Assembly (NCBI GenBank): GCA_965222895.1
Contig: CBDCVB010000001.1
Span: 496,001-560,000 of the forward strand
Direction: 5' to 3'
DNA: 64,000 bases
From: Bin87 sp965222895
GTDB taxonomy: Bacteria; Chloroflexota; Dehalococcoidia; Lucifugimonadales; UBA3495
Position 1 is the stretch's first letter. Each line of letters begins with the position of its first letter. This document shows, one piece after another, positions 44,591-53,524 of the stretch. Below the pieces are notes generated by a model that saw nothing but the letters and a program-made list of their open reading frames with translations, ran no database searches and had not been told where the DNA came from. A program made the translations under genes and the position numbers.

Positions 44591-46459
44591 ATGGTTACCA
44601 TCACCGGCGTAATCCCACGCCCCACCACTTACACCGGCCTGTGGAGCTGGCTAACTACAGTTGACCACAAGCGTATCGGCGCCCTGTACGGCGTTTCGGC
44701 CTTCATTTTCTTCATGGTGGGCGGTATCGAGGCCGGATTGATGCGCTTGCAGCTGACAACCGCGGATGCCTCCCTCATCTCCGCCGAGTGGTTCAACGCC
44801 ATGTTCACCATGCACGGCACTACTATGATCTTCATGGTAATTATGCCGTTTGGAGCCACGTTCTTTAACTTCATGATCCCCCTGATGATTGGCGCCCGGG
44901 ACGTGGCATTCCCCCGTCTCAACGCTTTTTCCTACTGGGTGTTCCTGTTCGGAGCGTTGCTGATGCACGCCGGCTTCCTGATTGGACAGCTTCCGGATGC
45001 CGGCTGGTTCTCCTACGCCAACCTTACCTCCGCGCCGTTCAGCGAAAGCAAGGGCCTGGACTTCTGGGCGCTCAGCCTGCAGATGCTAGGCGTCGCATCG
45101 CTGGCCGCCGGTTTCAACTTCGTCGTAACCATCATCAATATGCGCGCGCCGGGGATGTCCCTGATGCGTATGCCGGTGTTCGTCTGGATGACCCTGGTTA
45201 CCAGCATCCTGCTGGTGCTGGCCTTCCCCATCATCACCGTAGCCCTCATCGAACTCACCGCCGACCGGCAGTTTGACGCCAACTTCTTCAACCCCGCCGC
45301 CGGCGGCGACCCAATCCTGTGGCAGCACCTGTTCTGGCTCTTCGGACACCCCGAGGTCTACATCCTGATTCTGCCGGCCATGGGCATCGTGTCCGAAGTG
45401 ATACCCACCTTCAGCCGCAAGCCGCTGTTCGGGTACCCGGTCATTGTGTTCTCCGGCATCGTCATCGCCATCATGAGCTGGGCCGTGTGGAGCCACCACA
45501 TGTTCACCGTGGGTCTCGGCCCCATCGCCAACTCGGTGTTCACCATCACCACCATGCTCATTGCCGTGCCCACCGGCGTCAAAATCTTCAACTGGATTGG
45601 CACCATGTGGCACGGTTCCATCGACTTGCGCACCCCGATGCTGATGGCAATTGGATTCGTAGCCCTGTTCATCGTCGGCGGGCTCTCCGGCGTTTCCCAC
45701 GCCGTGTCACCCTCCGACTTCCAGCAACAGGACACCTACTACATCGTTGCCCACATCCATTACGTGCTGTTTGGCGGCGCAATCTTCGGCATCTTCGCCG
45801 GCATCTACTACTGGTTTCCCAAGATGACGGGTCGGATGTACCACGAAATCCTGGGCAAGGTTCACTTCTGGCTGATGTTCATTGGAATGAACCTCACGTT
45901 CTTCCCCATGCACTATGCCGGCCTGAACGGTATGCCGCGCCGCATCTACACCTACGCCGAAGGCTTCGGCTGGGAAGGCATGAACCTGCTGGCCACCATC
46001 GGCTATTTCTTCATCGTCGCCAGCATTCTGGTGTTCATGCACAACTTCATCCGCAGCGCCAGGAAGGGCGAACCCTCCGGCAACGACCCGTGGGATGCCC
46101 CCACCCTGGAGTGGAGCATCTCGTCGCCGCCCCCGGTGTACAACTTCGCTGAGGTTCCCGTGGTGCTCGGCCAGGACCCCTACTGGATTACCAAGCGCGC
46201 CGCTGCCGCCAACGGCGAAACCGTGCCCGAAGAACCCCACGTTGACCCCACTACCATCCACATGCCCAGCCCGTCCTACTGGCCATTGGTGGCTGCGTTC
46301 GGACTCGCCTGGATCGCGGGTGGCCTGCTGATTGAATTTGACTGGGACTACATCAAGTTCCCCATCAGCTTCGTCGGCGGGCTAATAACCATCATCGGCG
46401 TGATTGGCTGGTCCAACGAACCGCCGGCCGCCGAGCACGCCGCCGAAGGCCACCACTAA
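44591..46459 (+). CDS. ctaD: Cytochrome c oxidase subunit I
   Basis: 622 residues, about 12 core membrane helices plus a C-terminal extension. Heme ligand in FTMHGTTMIF, CuB ligands and cross-linked Tyr in LFGHPEVYILILPAMG, paired His in WSHHMFTVGL, and heme a/a3 ligands in IVAHIHYVLFGG. The Glu of GHPEVY places it in the A1-type heme-copper oxidases. It reduces oxygen and pumps protons. The ATG has gcggaggacc upstream. Confidence 0.98.
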   Translation: MVTITGVIPRPTTYTGLWSWLTTVDHKRIGALYGVSAFIFFMVGGIEAGLMRLQLTTADASLISAEWFNAMFTMHGTTMIFMVIMPFGATFFNFMIPLMIGARDVAFPRLNAFSYWVFLFGALLMHAGFLIGQLPDAGWFSYANLTSAPFSESKGLDFWALSLQMLGVASLAAGFNFVVTIINMRAPGMSLMRMPVFVWMTLVTSILLVLAFPIITVALIELTADRQFDANFFNPAAGGDPILWQHLFWLFGHPEVYILILPAMGIVSEVIPTFSRKPLFGYPVIVFSGIVIAIMSWAVWSHHMFTVGLGPIANSVFTITTMLIAVPTGVKIFNWIGTMWHGSIDLRTPMLMAIGFVALFIVGGLSGVSHAVSPSDFQQQDTYYIVAHIHYVLFGGAIFGIFAGIYYWFPKMTGRMYHEILGKVHFWLMFIGMNLTFFPMHYAGLNGMPRRIYTYAEGFGWEGMNLLATIGYFFIVASILVFMHNFIRSARKGEPSGNDPWDAPTLEWSISSPPPVYNFAEVPVVLGQDPYWITKRAAAANGETVPEEPHVDPTTIHMPSPSYWPLVAAFGLAWIAGGLLIEFDWDYIKFPISFVGGLITIIGVIGWSNEPPAAEHAAEGHH

Positions 46460-46531
46460 CCGACCCTGCCATTAACCGACCCTGCTCCGATGGCAACCAA
46501 ACTTATACTTGCCTAACCCAGGAGGCGCGCG

Positions 46532-47212
46532 TTGGCCCACGTAGAAACCAGACACGCCCCGCCGGTGGCAGAAGAAACCACCACTGGCATAAACCACCGG
46601 AAACTCCTCATGTGGGTGTTTCTCGGTTCAGACTGCCTGTTCTTTGGTTCCCTGATTGCCACCTACATGGTGTATCGCGGCCAGAGCCTGGTCGGCCCCT
46701 ATCCTGCGGACATCGTTGACGTTCCTGTAACCACCATCAGCACCTTCGTGCTGCTGATGAGTTCATTCGGCATGGTGATGGCGGTGGCCGCCGCCCGCAA
46801 CGGGAACCAGCGCCGGTTGATCCAGTGGCTGGTGGTTACCATCTTGCTGGGCGCCACCTTCATCGGCTTCCAGGTCTACGAGTTCAACGCGTTTCGGGTC
46901 GAAGGATTGCGTTACGAAACGAACCTATTTAGCAGTTCTTTCTACACGCTCACCGGTTTCCACGGGGCGCACGTTACGCTGGGCTTGGTCTGGTTGATTG
47001 CCATAGCCATCATCGCGGCGCGCAACCCCGCCGGTCGCCCTTCCGACCTGGATGTGGACATTGCCGGTTTGTACTGGCACTTCGTTGACATCGTCTGGAT
47101 TGTAATTTTCACCCTGCTATATCTGATCGGCGGCTTTGATGCCGGGCCGCTGCCCGACGCCGGCCACGCCGCGGCGCAGGGATGGTCCTGGCTCACCGGA
47201 TTGATCGGTTAA
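46532..47212 (+). CDS. ctaE: Cytochrome c oxidase subunit III
   Basis: 226 residues with about five to six membrane helices; HRKLLMWVFLGSDCLFFGSL, TGFHGAHVTLGLVWLI and YWHFVDIVWIVIFTLLYLIG are characteristic. The start is a TTG, fixed by a ggaggcgcgcg Shine-Dalgarno immediately upstream and by the lack of an in-frame ATG before the conserved region. Confidence 0.95.
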   Translation: MAHVETRHAPPVAEETTTGINHRKLLMWVFLGSDCLFFGSLIATYMVYRGQSLVGPYPADIVDVPVTTISTFVLLMSSFGMVMAVAAARNGNQRRLIQWLVVTILLGATFIGFQVYEFNAFRVEGLRYETNLFSSSFYTLTGFHGAHVTLGLVWLIAIAIIAARNPAGRPSDLDVDIAGLYWHFVDIVWIVIFTLLYLIGGFDAGPLPDAGHAAAQGWSWLTGLIG

Positions 47213-47234
47213 GGTTCGAGGAGGCACGCGCGCA

Positions 47235-48083
47235 ATGAGTAGTAACCCCGGTCAGGAGGGTGTCCTGGCCCACGACGAGCACGCCGAACACGGCGACGCC
47301 GGCATCCGCAATTTCTTCTTCGGCCATGTCCCCGAGGGCGTACACGGCGGACTGAAGCAGTACGGTGTGCTGGCAATTTTCCTGGGGATTATTACTCTCG
47401 TCGAATTTCTCATCATCGTGCCCAAGGACTTGCAAGGCAGCAGCGTAGTTATCGCTCCGCTGGTCATCTTGTCGATTTTCAAATTTTTCTGCGTCGTCGC
47501 CTTCTTCATGCACCTCAAGTTTGAACACAAGCTGCTTTGGCAGATATTCGTCGCCGGCCTCATGCTGGGGCTGATCGTAGCCTTGTCTTTGGGACTGCTT
47601 TTCAGCATATTCAGGCCAACGCCGCGCGGGTTTGCCGAAGAACGCCGTGTGCCTTTCGAGCATCACGAAGCTGGGGCTGAACAACATTTCACCCCGTTGG
47701 TAGCGCCCACGCCTGGGCTGCCGGGTTCCAATGTACCTGCACCTGCAAGCGGGACTGGCGCGGCCGCATCACCGGGCCAGCAGGTGTTTATCGGCGCCGG
47801 CGGCTGTTCTGCCTGCCACACCATCGAAGGCGTAACCGCCGGGATTTTGGGTCCGGACCTGACCCACGTCGCCTCAACCGCCGGCGGACGCATCCCGGGG
47901 CTTTCCGCTGAGGAATATATCCGTGAGTCCATCCTGGAACCCGACGCCTACACGGTCACTGCAGCGGACGAAGGGATTGACCAGGACTTTACGGTCGGCC
48001 TAATGCAGGCCACGATGGCTGGAATCGTTCTGTCCGACGAGGATGTGGACAACCTCACTGAGTACCTGCTGACGCTCCAATAA
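47235..48083 (+). CDS. Cytochrome oxidase subunit IV-like membrane protein fused to cytochrome c
   Basis: 282 residues. The N-terminal half resembles prokaryotic subunit IV (three membrane helices around LAIFLGIITLVEFLIIVP, APLVILSIFKFFCVVAFFMH and LMLGLIVALSLGLLFSI). A Pro/Ala/Gly linker follows, then a class I cytochrome c with CSACH heme site, GPDLTHV and a Met in GLMQATMAGIVLSDED. With the domain on subunit II, the complex would carry two tethered c hemes. The ATG has aggaggcacgcg upstream. Last gene of the oxidase operon. Confidence 0.88.
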   Translation: MSSNPGQEGVLAHDEHAEHGDAGIRNFFFGHVPEGVHGGLKQYGVLAIFLGIITLVEFLIIVPKDLQGSSVVIAPLVILSIFKFFCVVAFFMHLKFEHKLLWQIFVAGLMLGLIVALSLGLLFSIFRPTPRGFAEERRVPFEHHEAGAEQHFTPLVAPTPGLPGSNVPAPASGTGAAASPGQQVFIGAGGCSACHTIEGVTAGILGPDLTHVASTAGGRIPGLSAEEYIRESILEPDAYTVTAADEGIDQDFTVGLMQATMAGIVLSDEDVDNLTEYLLTLQ

Positions 48084-48224
48084 GAAATTACCGCTCCCTC
48101 GATGTGAGAAGGTGAAAATCCGCTCCCATCAATCCCAAAAGGCACGCAGTTCTGACCCCGCCTTTGCCATACCCTGCGGCGGCTTGATGGCGCCACCCAA
48201 AATTAGCCCAAATAGACGGCAACC

Positions 48225-48256
48225 AATCCTGTCTATCCTGTAAATCCATGTAAAAA
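48225..48256. repeat. Dispersed short repeat (catggatgRaca family), copy 4
   Basis: Reverse orientation: aatcctgtctatcctgtaaa then tccatgtaaaaa. It lies between the convergent ends of the oxidase operon and the kinase-like gene. Confidence 0.6.
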
Positions 48257-48277
48257 CCGCAACCCCGGCGCTCCCTC

Positions 48278-49240
48278 CTACCCTACAGCCGCCGCCATTC
48301 CCGCCCGCAGCGCATCGGCGGCCCCCGGCCCAAACCGGGACGCAATCATCGTCGCCCCTTCATCGGCAATGCGCCAGTCGCGCGCCTGTATCTCGGCCAC
48401 CGTCTGACGGGATAACCGGCTCCCGTAGTCGGCAATGAACTTGCCCAGAGCGGCATCGTCAGCGCCGTCGCTCATCTGCCGGAACAACCGGAACATCGGA
48501 TCGGTGCGCGCCGCGTTGTAGGCATCCTGGAAGCTCAATCCCTGTGGGTGGTTGTCCAGCAGCAGGGCCACGCCGAAATCAATCAGGCGGATCGAACCGT
48601 CCAGCTGCACAATGAGGTGCGAACGGCCTTCAGGGTCGCAAATAGTGGCGTCGTTGTAGCAAATCCCGGCACCGTGCAGGCTCCGGATGGCATCACCCAG
48701 CGCGGCTCCAATCCGCCGCATTCGCTCCGTCGTTGCCGACTCCGGCGCAAGGTCGGTGAGGAATGTCCCAGCCACATACTCCTCGGTGATAAATCCGTCG
48801 ATGGTGGGCAGCTGCCCGGGACCAACACCAAGCTCTCCCGCGATGGCGGCGATTTCAGCCTCCCGTTGGCTCTGGCGGGGTTTGATTACGACGCTTGCGG
48901 ACTCGCCACCGCTGCGCCCGCTGATGATGGCCACCCTCCCGCGAGTCCGCCCGTCGTACCGAACCTCGGCTGCCGGGCCATCATCGCCATACACCAGGTC
49001 GTAGGCCGTGGGAAACAGTCCGTACACCGAAAACTCAGCGATACGTTCGTCGGCAACCACGGTGGCCCACAATGCTGGATCGGCTAGCGCCAGGGGCCAA
49101 AGCGGCCAGAGCGCCACCGAACATTTCCCATCTGCCACCGCAGTATCGCGAACGGCTATATCGTCCGGCGTGAGCCTGGCCAGTCCGGCGATGATTTTTC
49201 GGATCTCGGCTAGTTGACTGCCGTCGTAGGTGTACAACAT
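48278..49240 (-). CDS. Bud32/RIO-like protein kinase-fold protein
   Basis: 320 residues. Residues 1-110 are unrecognised. The rest has a small kinase fold: VVIKPRQSQREAEIAAI (Lys and alpha-C Glu), FITEEYVAG hinge, RSLHGAGICYNDATICDPEG (catalytic loop with Asp, Asn-like metal residue changed), and IRLIDFGVALL (DFG). The overall resemblance is to Bud32/lipopolysaccharide-kinase families, which act as ATPases or kinases. It is not next to a Kae1/TsaD gene. The ATG at 49240 is chosen over an in-frame TTG upstream. Confidence 0.7.
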   Translation of the reverse strand: MLYTYDGSQLAEIRKIIAGLARLTPDDIAVRDTAVADGKCSVALWPLWPLALADPALWATVVADERIAEFSVYGLFPTAYDLVYGDDGPAAEVRYDGRTRGRVAIISGRSGGESASVVIKPRQSQREAEIAAIAGELGVGPGQLPTIDGFITEEYVAGTFLTDLAPESATTERMRRIGAALGDAIRSLHGAGICYNDATICDPEGRSHLIVQLDGSIRLIDFGVALLLDNHPQGLSFQDAYNAARTDPMFRLFRQMSDGADDAALGKFIADYGSRLSRQTVAEIQARDWRIADEGATMIASRFGPGAADALRAGMAAAVG

Positions 49241-49312
49241 TCCGCCGGCCCCTGGCGCCGGCAAAACGACGCGAGCCGAACCATGCTTGGAATCATGGTT
49301 GTATGTAATGTC

Positions 49313-50275
49313 CTATCGAATACGGTACGTTACCTGCAGGTTAACCGATACCTCGACCTCCGCCTCAGCGTCGAAGGGAGCCGGGCCGGAATAGGGGTCA
49401 CCGGACAGACCGGCACAGGGTTCAATGTCAACGCCCGGCAGCCTGTACTCCAAATTTGGCGGCGGATACTCCAGCGCCCCGATCACCGTCCCACGTTCCA
49501 CCCCCAGGGCCTCCGCCAAATCATCACCGGCCTTTTCAGTGGCCGGCACTGCTTCCCGGCGGGCCAGGGATAGCGCGCGGTCGCAGTTCTCCGCCGACAA
49601 ACTATAGCGCACCCCGTGGCTTTCGGACCGCCTCACTACTTCCTCCACCGCATCAAGAATTGGCTCGCCCAGAGCCGCCAATTCACTCAGTTCTACTTCC
49701 ACGGAAACGCTGGAAAGGCCATATCTGCCGAAATCTTCGAACTCAATGGCTTCTTCCGGCACGCCTATTGCCGCCAGGTTGTCTCTGATGTCCTGGCGGT
49801 CGTCGGCAGTCATCTGCTGCGGACCGGAAGGGCCATAGTTCTGTTCCGGGACTATGACCACATAGACTTCATCCGCCGCCACGGTTACCGAGCCAACGGC
49901 TGAAACCGTCAGGCCGCCTTCGGTCGGCATCGTTTGAGGCATTGGCGACCGGTTGAACCCCCCGCCACCAACCAACTCCAGGCGCGACGGAGTGGATACC
50001 GACCGTGAGCTGATTACCACCAGCGACTCGTTGCCGCGTTCGCCTGCCGCGGCATCAGGCGCTTGTGTCGGCGCTGCCGTCGGGATAGCCGTTGCCGCCG
50101 CCGTCGTCGCCGTCGGCGGCAGTGTGGCAGCCTCCGGAGCAGGTGCGGTGGCGCCAACGCCCGGCTCGCCAACCGGCAGCGGCGCATCGACTTCCCCGCC
50201 GCAGCCTATCGACACCGCTGCCGTAACCAAAATAAAGAGCGACGCCAGCGTCAACCGGCTCAACAAACCGCGCAT
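49313..50275 (-). CDS. SIMPL-domain (DUF541) lipoprotein
   Basis: 320 residues. Signal peptide with lipobox VSIGC, a Pro/Ala/Thr-rich spacer to about residue 75, then a SIMPL domain: GLTVSAVGSVTVAADEVYVV, RYGLSSVSVEVELSEL, and a C-terminal EVSVNLQVTYRIR. Proteins of this domain are extracytoplasmic and of uncertain function (oxidative-stress or kinase-interaction roles reported). The ATG at 50275 has gaggggt 5 bp upstream. Confidence 0.85.
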   Translation of the reverse strand: MRGLLSRLTLASLFILVTAAVSIGCGGEVDAPLPVGEPGVGATAPAPEAATLPPTATTAAATAIPTAAPTQAPDAAAGERGNESLVVISSRSVSTPSRLELVGGGGFNRSPMPQTMPTEGGLTVSAVGSVTVAADEVYVVIVPEQNYGPSGPQQMTADDRQDIRDNLAAIGVPEEAIEFEDFGRYGLSSVSVEVELSELAALGEPILDAVEEVVRRSESHGVRYSLSAENCDRALSLARREAVPATEKAGDDLAEALGVERGTVIGALEYPPPNLEYRLPGVDIEPCAGLSGDPYSGPAPFDAEAEVEVSVNLQVTYRIR

Positions 50276-50319
50276 AACTACCCCTCGTAAGTCCATCAGA
50301 TCCTTCCCCGACAAGTACC

Positions 50320-50421
50320 GTCATTCCCGCGAAAGCGGGAATCCAGTGGCCGAAGTCGTTAACCATGGTTGTGATTCTTTCATTATACGCTCTCTGGACT
50401 CCTGCTTTCGCAGGAGTGACG
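50320..50421. repeat. Palindromic repeat of a second type (attcccgcgaaagcgggaat)
   Basis: The left arm is gtcattcccgcgaaagcggg followed by aatccag, and the right arm ctggactcctgctttcgcag then gagtgacg, about 50 bp apart: an inverted pair each of which is itself a small hairpin. It lies between the DUF952 and SIMPL genes, and resembles intergenic palindromes widespread in bacteria. Confidence 0.75.
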
Positions 50422-50477
50422 GGTGGGTTGCTAAGGAGTGACGGGGGGGTTGCTAATTGCCAACAGGCCCTAATCCC

Positions 50478-50834
50478 TCAAGCCATATCCACCAGCGCGA
50501 ATCCGCCCGGCTGGCCGTCATCGGGTACCAACCTGCGCACCCGCACCACCGCGTCCGGATTGATGGGGCCGTAAACGTGCGGGTAGATTTCGCCGGAACG
50601 CGCCGCTTCGCGAATTACCGGCGATTCGGCCGGCAATCGGTCGACAGCTACGTCCAGCGCCAGCAAATCGGTGCGGCCCGCGAACAAACGCGTCGCTACC
50701 CTCAGCAGCTGCGCCTCATCAGCGCTGGCGTGGATAAACCCCTCTTCGGCCAGCGACGGCGCCTGATACACACCAGAGGCGACGCCAGCATCCCAGTCGG
50801 CCCGGAACGCCAGATGCAAAATGATTTCAGGCAT
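50478..50834 (-). CDS. DUF952 family protein
   Basis: 118 residues, the usual size. It begins MPEIILHLAFRADWDAG, with SLAEEGFIHASADEAQL (GFIHxS motif), LLALDVAVDRLPAESPV and EIYPHVYGPINPDAVV. The fold resembles ADP-ribosyltransferase/glutathione-transferase-like toxins in some annotations, but function is unknown. ATG at 50834; a TTG four codons upstream is less likely. Confidence 0.85.
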   Translation of the reverse strand: MPEIILHLAFRADWDAGVASGVYQAPSLAEEGFIHASADEAQLLRVATRLFAGRTDLLALDVAVDRLPAESPVIREAARSGEIYPHVYGPINPDAVVRVRRLVPDDGQPGGFALVDMA

Positions 50835-50864
50835 CGACGCCCACAATCGCGGGGCCCAACGCCG

Positions 50865-51971
50865 TTAGTTGCACGTCGCCCGTACTGCCCGCGATATGGC
50901 CGCCAGACGCGGGTTGTTGGTTGCGCTGGCCCGGAATCCGTTGGTGATATAGGCAACGGCGAGGCCCATCGACTGGTCGGCCCAGCCAACCGACGTACCC
51001 GCGCCGCCATGCCCGAAGGTGCCGGCGCCCTCGGTGGGGCTCGCTCCCATGCGGTTATCCTCCAGCACCAGACCCAGCGAACGGCGCATCCGGGTCCCGA
51101 GTGAAAAGTCGTTAGCCTCGGTTTGCAGCATGGTTCCTTCTGCGACGGTTTCCGGCTTCATGATGCGCACGCCGTCCAGCTCCCCGCCGTTGCCCAACAT
51201 GGCGTAAAAACGCGCCAGGTCGCGGGCGGTGAAAATGCCGCCGCCGGCCGGATGCACTGCCTGGTGAACCTCCGGGCGGTTGTAGGGGCGAATCATGCCC
51301 GGTCGGTCGCAGTCGTCCATGGCGTGGATGCGGGACACCCGGTCTTCCAGCTCCGGCGGCAGGCCAACATAGCCGTCCACCAGGCCCAGCGGGTCCAGCA
51401 CCTCTTCCCGCAGGAACACGCCGATATGCCGCCCGTCGATGCGCCGTACCAGCTCGCCGATTACCCAGCCGAAGTTGCGCGGGTGGTAGGCCATCACCTG
51501 CCCGGATGGATAGTCGGGAATGATGTTCTCCATACACTCCACCACGTAGTCCCAATCCTGCCAACGATCCCAGGACAGCTCCGGAGGCGTCTCCGGGAAA
51601 CCGCCTCGATGGGTCAGGACGTGCCGGATGGTAACGGCGTCCTTGCCGTGCTTGGCGAACTCCGGCCAATAGTCCACAACCTTGTCGTCCCAGCCCAGCT
51701 TGCCGCGCTCCCACAGGATGTGCAGGCACACCGCCGCCAGCGGCTTGGTCGACGAGTACAGGATGAACATGGTGTCAGCGGCTACCGGCTTGCCCGACGC
51801 ATCGTCGGCGCGCCCGCTCCACAGGTCCACCGCCAGGCGTCCGTGGCGATACACTGCCAGGCCCGCGCCAGGGTGCAAACCCCGGTCAATCTGACGGAGG
51901 AACAGCGTTTCCAGCTCCTGCACCGCCACCGGGTTCATTCCTACTTCGTCAAGAACTGCGGTCGTGGTCAT
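50865..51971 (-). CDS. Serine hydrolase of the beta-lactamase (class C/esterase) family
   Basis: 368 residues. SxxK motif in MFILYSSTKPLAAVC, Tyr of the YxN-like motif in MAYHPRNFGWVIGEL, and the C-terminal GHGGAGTSVGW (HxG box in place of KTG). This arrangement is typical of EstB-type esterases and D-aminopeptidase-like hydrolases more than true beta-lactamases. No signal peptide, so probably cytoplasmic. ATG at 51971 with gagg upstream; its leader has a short repeat atatcctcgYgtg. Confidence 0.87.
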   Translation of the reverse strand: MTTTAVLDEVGMNPVAVQELETLFLRQIDRGLHPGAGLAVYRHGRLAVDLWSGRADDASGKPVAADTMFILYSSTKPLAAVCLHILWERGKLGWDDKVVDYWPEFAKHGKDAVTIRHVLTHRGGFPETPPELSWDRWQDWDYVVECMENIIPDYPSGQVMAYHPRNFGWVIGELVRRIDGRHIGVFLREEVLDPLGLVDGYVGLPPELEDRVSRIHAMDDCDRPGMIRPYNRPEVHQAVHPAGGGIFTARDLARFYAMLGNGGELDGVRIMKPETVAEGTMLQTEANDFSLGTRMRRSLGLVLEDNRMGASPTEGAGTFGHGGAGTSVGWADQSMGLAVAYITNGFRASATNNPRLAAISRAVRATCN

Positions 51972-52093
51972 CAAATATCCTCGTGTGAATTATCCTGGCG
52001 TGAAATATCCTCGCGTGCGCCGCCCGTAAAAATCGCCGGACGGCAAATGGGCGCTGCTCGGTAATGGCGCCGGCCGGTTCAGTCCCGATCGAT

Positions 52094-52531
52094 TCAGTCA
52101 GGGTACACGGTATTCAGGTTGGCCGACAGGTCAAAAAAGTGCTGCAAGCTCTGGTTGTATCGGAAGAACATATCGGCCCGCAGCTGGTCTCCGGTGGCGT
52201 TGTTGGAAATCTCGTGCAGCATATCCAGGCTCACCAGGGTCTGGCCAGGGCCGGCGCCGCCGTTGGCCTTGATGTCGTCGAGCATCGTGCGCCACGCTTC
52301 CGGTGTCATCTCCAGGAAAAAGTCCACATTGATCAAATCGTATTCAGTACCCGCCCGCACCGAGTTGCACTGGAACGCATCGAAAGCAACTATGTAGACG
52401 CGGTCGGACACCTTGACGCCCATCTGGGCATCCACCGTGCCGAATTGACGGTACGTCGGGTCATCGTTCACCATCTCCCGCAACGCCTCGAACCACTCCA
52501 GCGATGGGAATGCGATTGGGTCGGCAGTCAT
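52094..52531 (-). CDS. SCP2-like sterol/lipid-binding domain protein
   Basis: 145 residues. FPSLEWFEALREMVNDDPTY starts an SCP2-like domain, followed by DRVYIVAFDAFQCNSVRAG and MTPEAWRTMLDDIKANGG, close to the pattern of SCP2 proteins in which a single domain binds acyl chains. The assignment is from overall pattern, not a unique motif. ATG at 52531 with aggagg upstream. Confidence 0.6.
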   Translation of the reverse strand: MTADPIAFPSLEWFEALREMVNDDPTYRQFGTVDAQMGVKVSDRVYIVAFDAFQCNSVRAGTEYDLINVDFFLEMTPEAWRTMLDDIKANGGAGPGQTLVSLDMLHEISNNATGDQLRADMFFRYNQSLQHFFDLSANLNTVYPD

Positions 52532-52652
52532 CCGATGTGTGCCTCCTGGCCATACTGTCGCTGGGGTCGCCGGTTTCAAGAAGTGCGGCTAGCCGGTTGC
52601 CGGGCTGTAATTCGGGAGCGGTGTCTATTCAGCCGCGTCTAATGAGCGGTAT

Positions 52653-52958
52653 CTATTCGTTGAAATAGGGGTCGCCGGTCTTTTCGGCAGCTGAGAAGGG
52701 AGCCATCTGGCGCAGGTAGTGGTCGGGGTCAGACCCGGCCGGGGCGTTGCCCAGCGCATGGTCCACCATCTTGTAGTAACGCGGGTCCAGGTCCCGCAAC
52801 GTGTCGCCATCGGTGCGCCCCCTGGTGAAGGACGACATGATGCGCGACATCCCGCCGCCGCAGTGCTCACAGCACACGCCGGTAGCGGCAGAAGCAACCT
52901 TGAAGAAGCGGCTGCTGACCACATGGCACGACTGGCACCGGTATTCGTAAATCGGCAT
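52653..52958 (-). CDS. FmdB-type zinc-ribbon protein
   Basis: 101 residues. MPIYEYRCQSCHVV carries the first CxxC, and CCEHCGG the second, in the usual FmdB spacing. The C-terminal half (RDLDPRYYKMVDHALGNAP) is variable. Regulatory or metal-binding role unknown. Downstream of a membrane coiled-coil gene on the same strand. Confidence 0.9.
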   Translation of the reverse strand: MPIYEYRCQSCHVVSSRFFKVASAATGVCCEHCGGGMSRIMSSFTRGRTDGDTLRDLDPRYYKMVDHALGNAPAGSDPDHYLRQMAPFSAAEKTGDPYFNE

Positions 52959-52988
52959 TGCGGACTACTCTTTTCCTGGCGAGCCAAG

Positions 52989-53459
52989 TCAGCCGGCATC
53001 ACCGGCCGGTGGTGGAGCATCGTCAAACGGCAATCCATTCCGTTCCGCCTCAATCCGGCGTTCATTCCACGCCGCCCACTCGGCCCAACCCTCGGCACGG
53101 CCCTCGGCCCGCGCCTGCTCCCGTCTTTCCCGTTCCAGCCGTTCGCGTTCTAGCCTTTGTTCAACCAGCTTACGGGTCTGTTCTCTAAAAAAGTGGGTCA
53201 CGACCATAATCTGTTCAACTCCCTGTATTATTACGAATGAGCCAATGGCCGCGACAGTATAGGAAAGCAAAATGTCGGCAGCAATCGCTTTCGCTAACTC
53301 CTGGTTGGTGCTGTGGTCAGGATTGCCTAGCTCCCCGGCAATGAAATACCCGGCCAATAGAGACCCGGATATTATTAGTAACGTTATGTACCATCTCAGT
53401 TTACCGGCCGGTACGCTCCATATATCGTGCTGAGGTTCGCGGTTGCCATTTTTACTCAC
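52989..53459 (-). CDS. Membrane protein with charged C-terminal coiled coil, hypothetical
   Basis: 156 residues. Two membrane helices (LRWYITLLIISGSLLAGYFI and ILLSYTVAAIGSFVIIQGV) then a highly charged helix with RLERERLERERREQARAEGR and RNGLPFDDAPP at the end. The ending resembles many Chloroflexota/Cyanobacteria small proteins of unknown function. ATG start. Confidence 0.7.
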   Translation of the reverse strand: MSKNGNREPQHDIWSVPAGKLRWYITLLIISGSLLAGYFIAGELGNPDHSTNQELAKAIAADILLSYTVAAIGSFVIIQGVEQIMVVTHFFREQTRKLVEQRLERERLERERREQARAEGRAEGWAEWAAWNERRIEAERNGLPFDDAPPPAGDAG

Positions 53460-53524
53460 GGTAAATCTCGGTCGACGACGTCAAATGATGTTATAGGAAA
53501 CCGGGTAGCAGTGTCAAAAACCCC

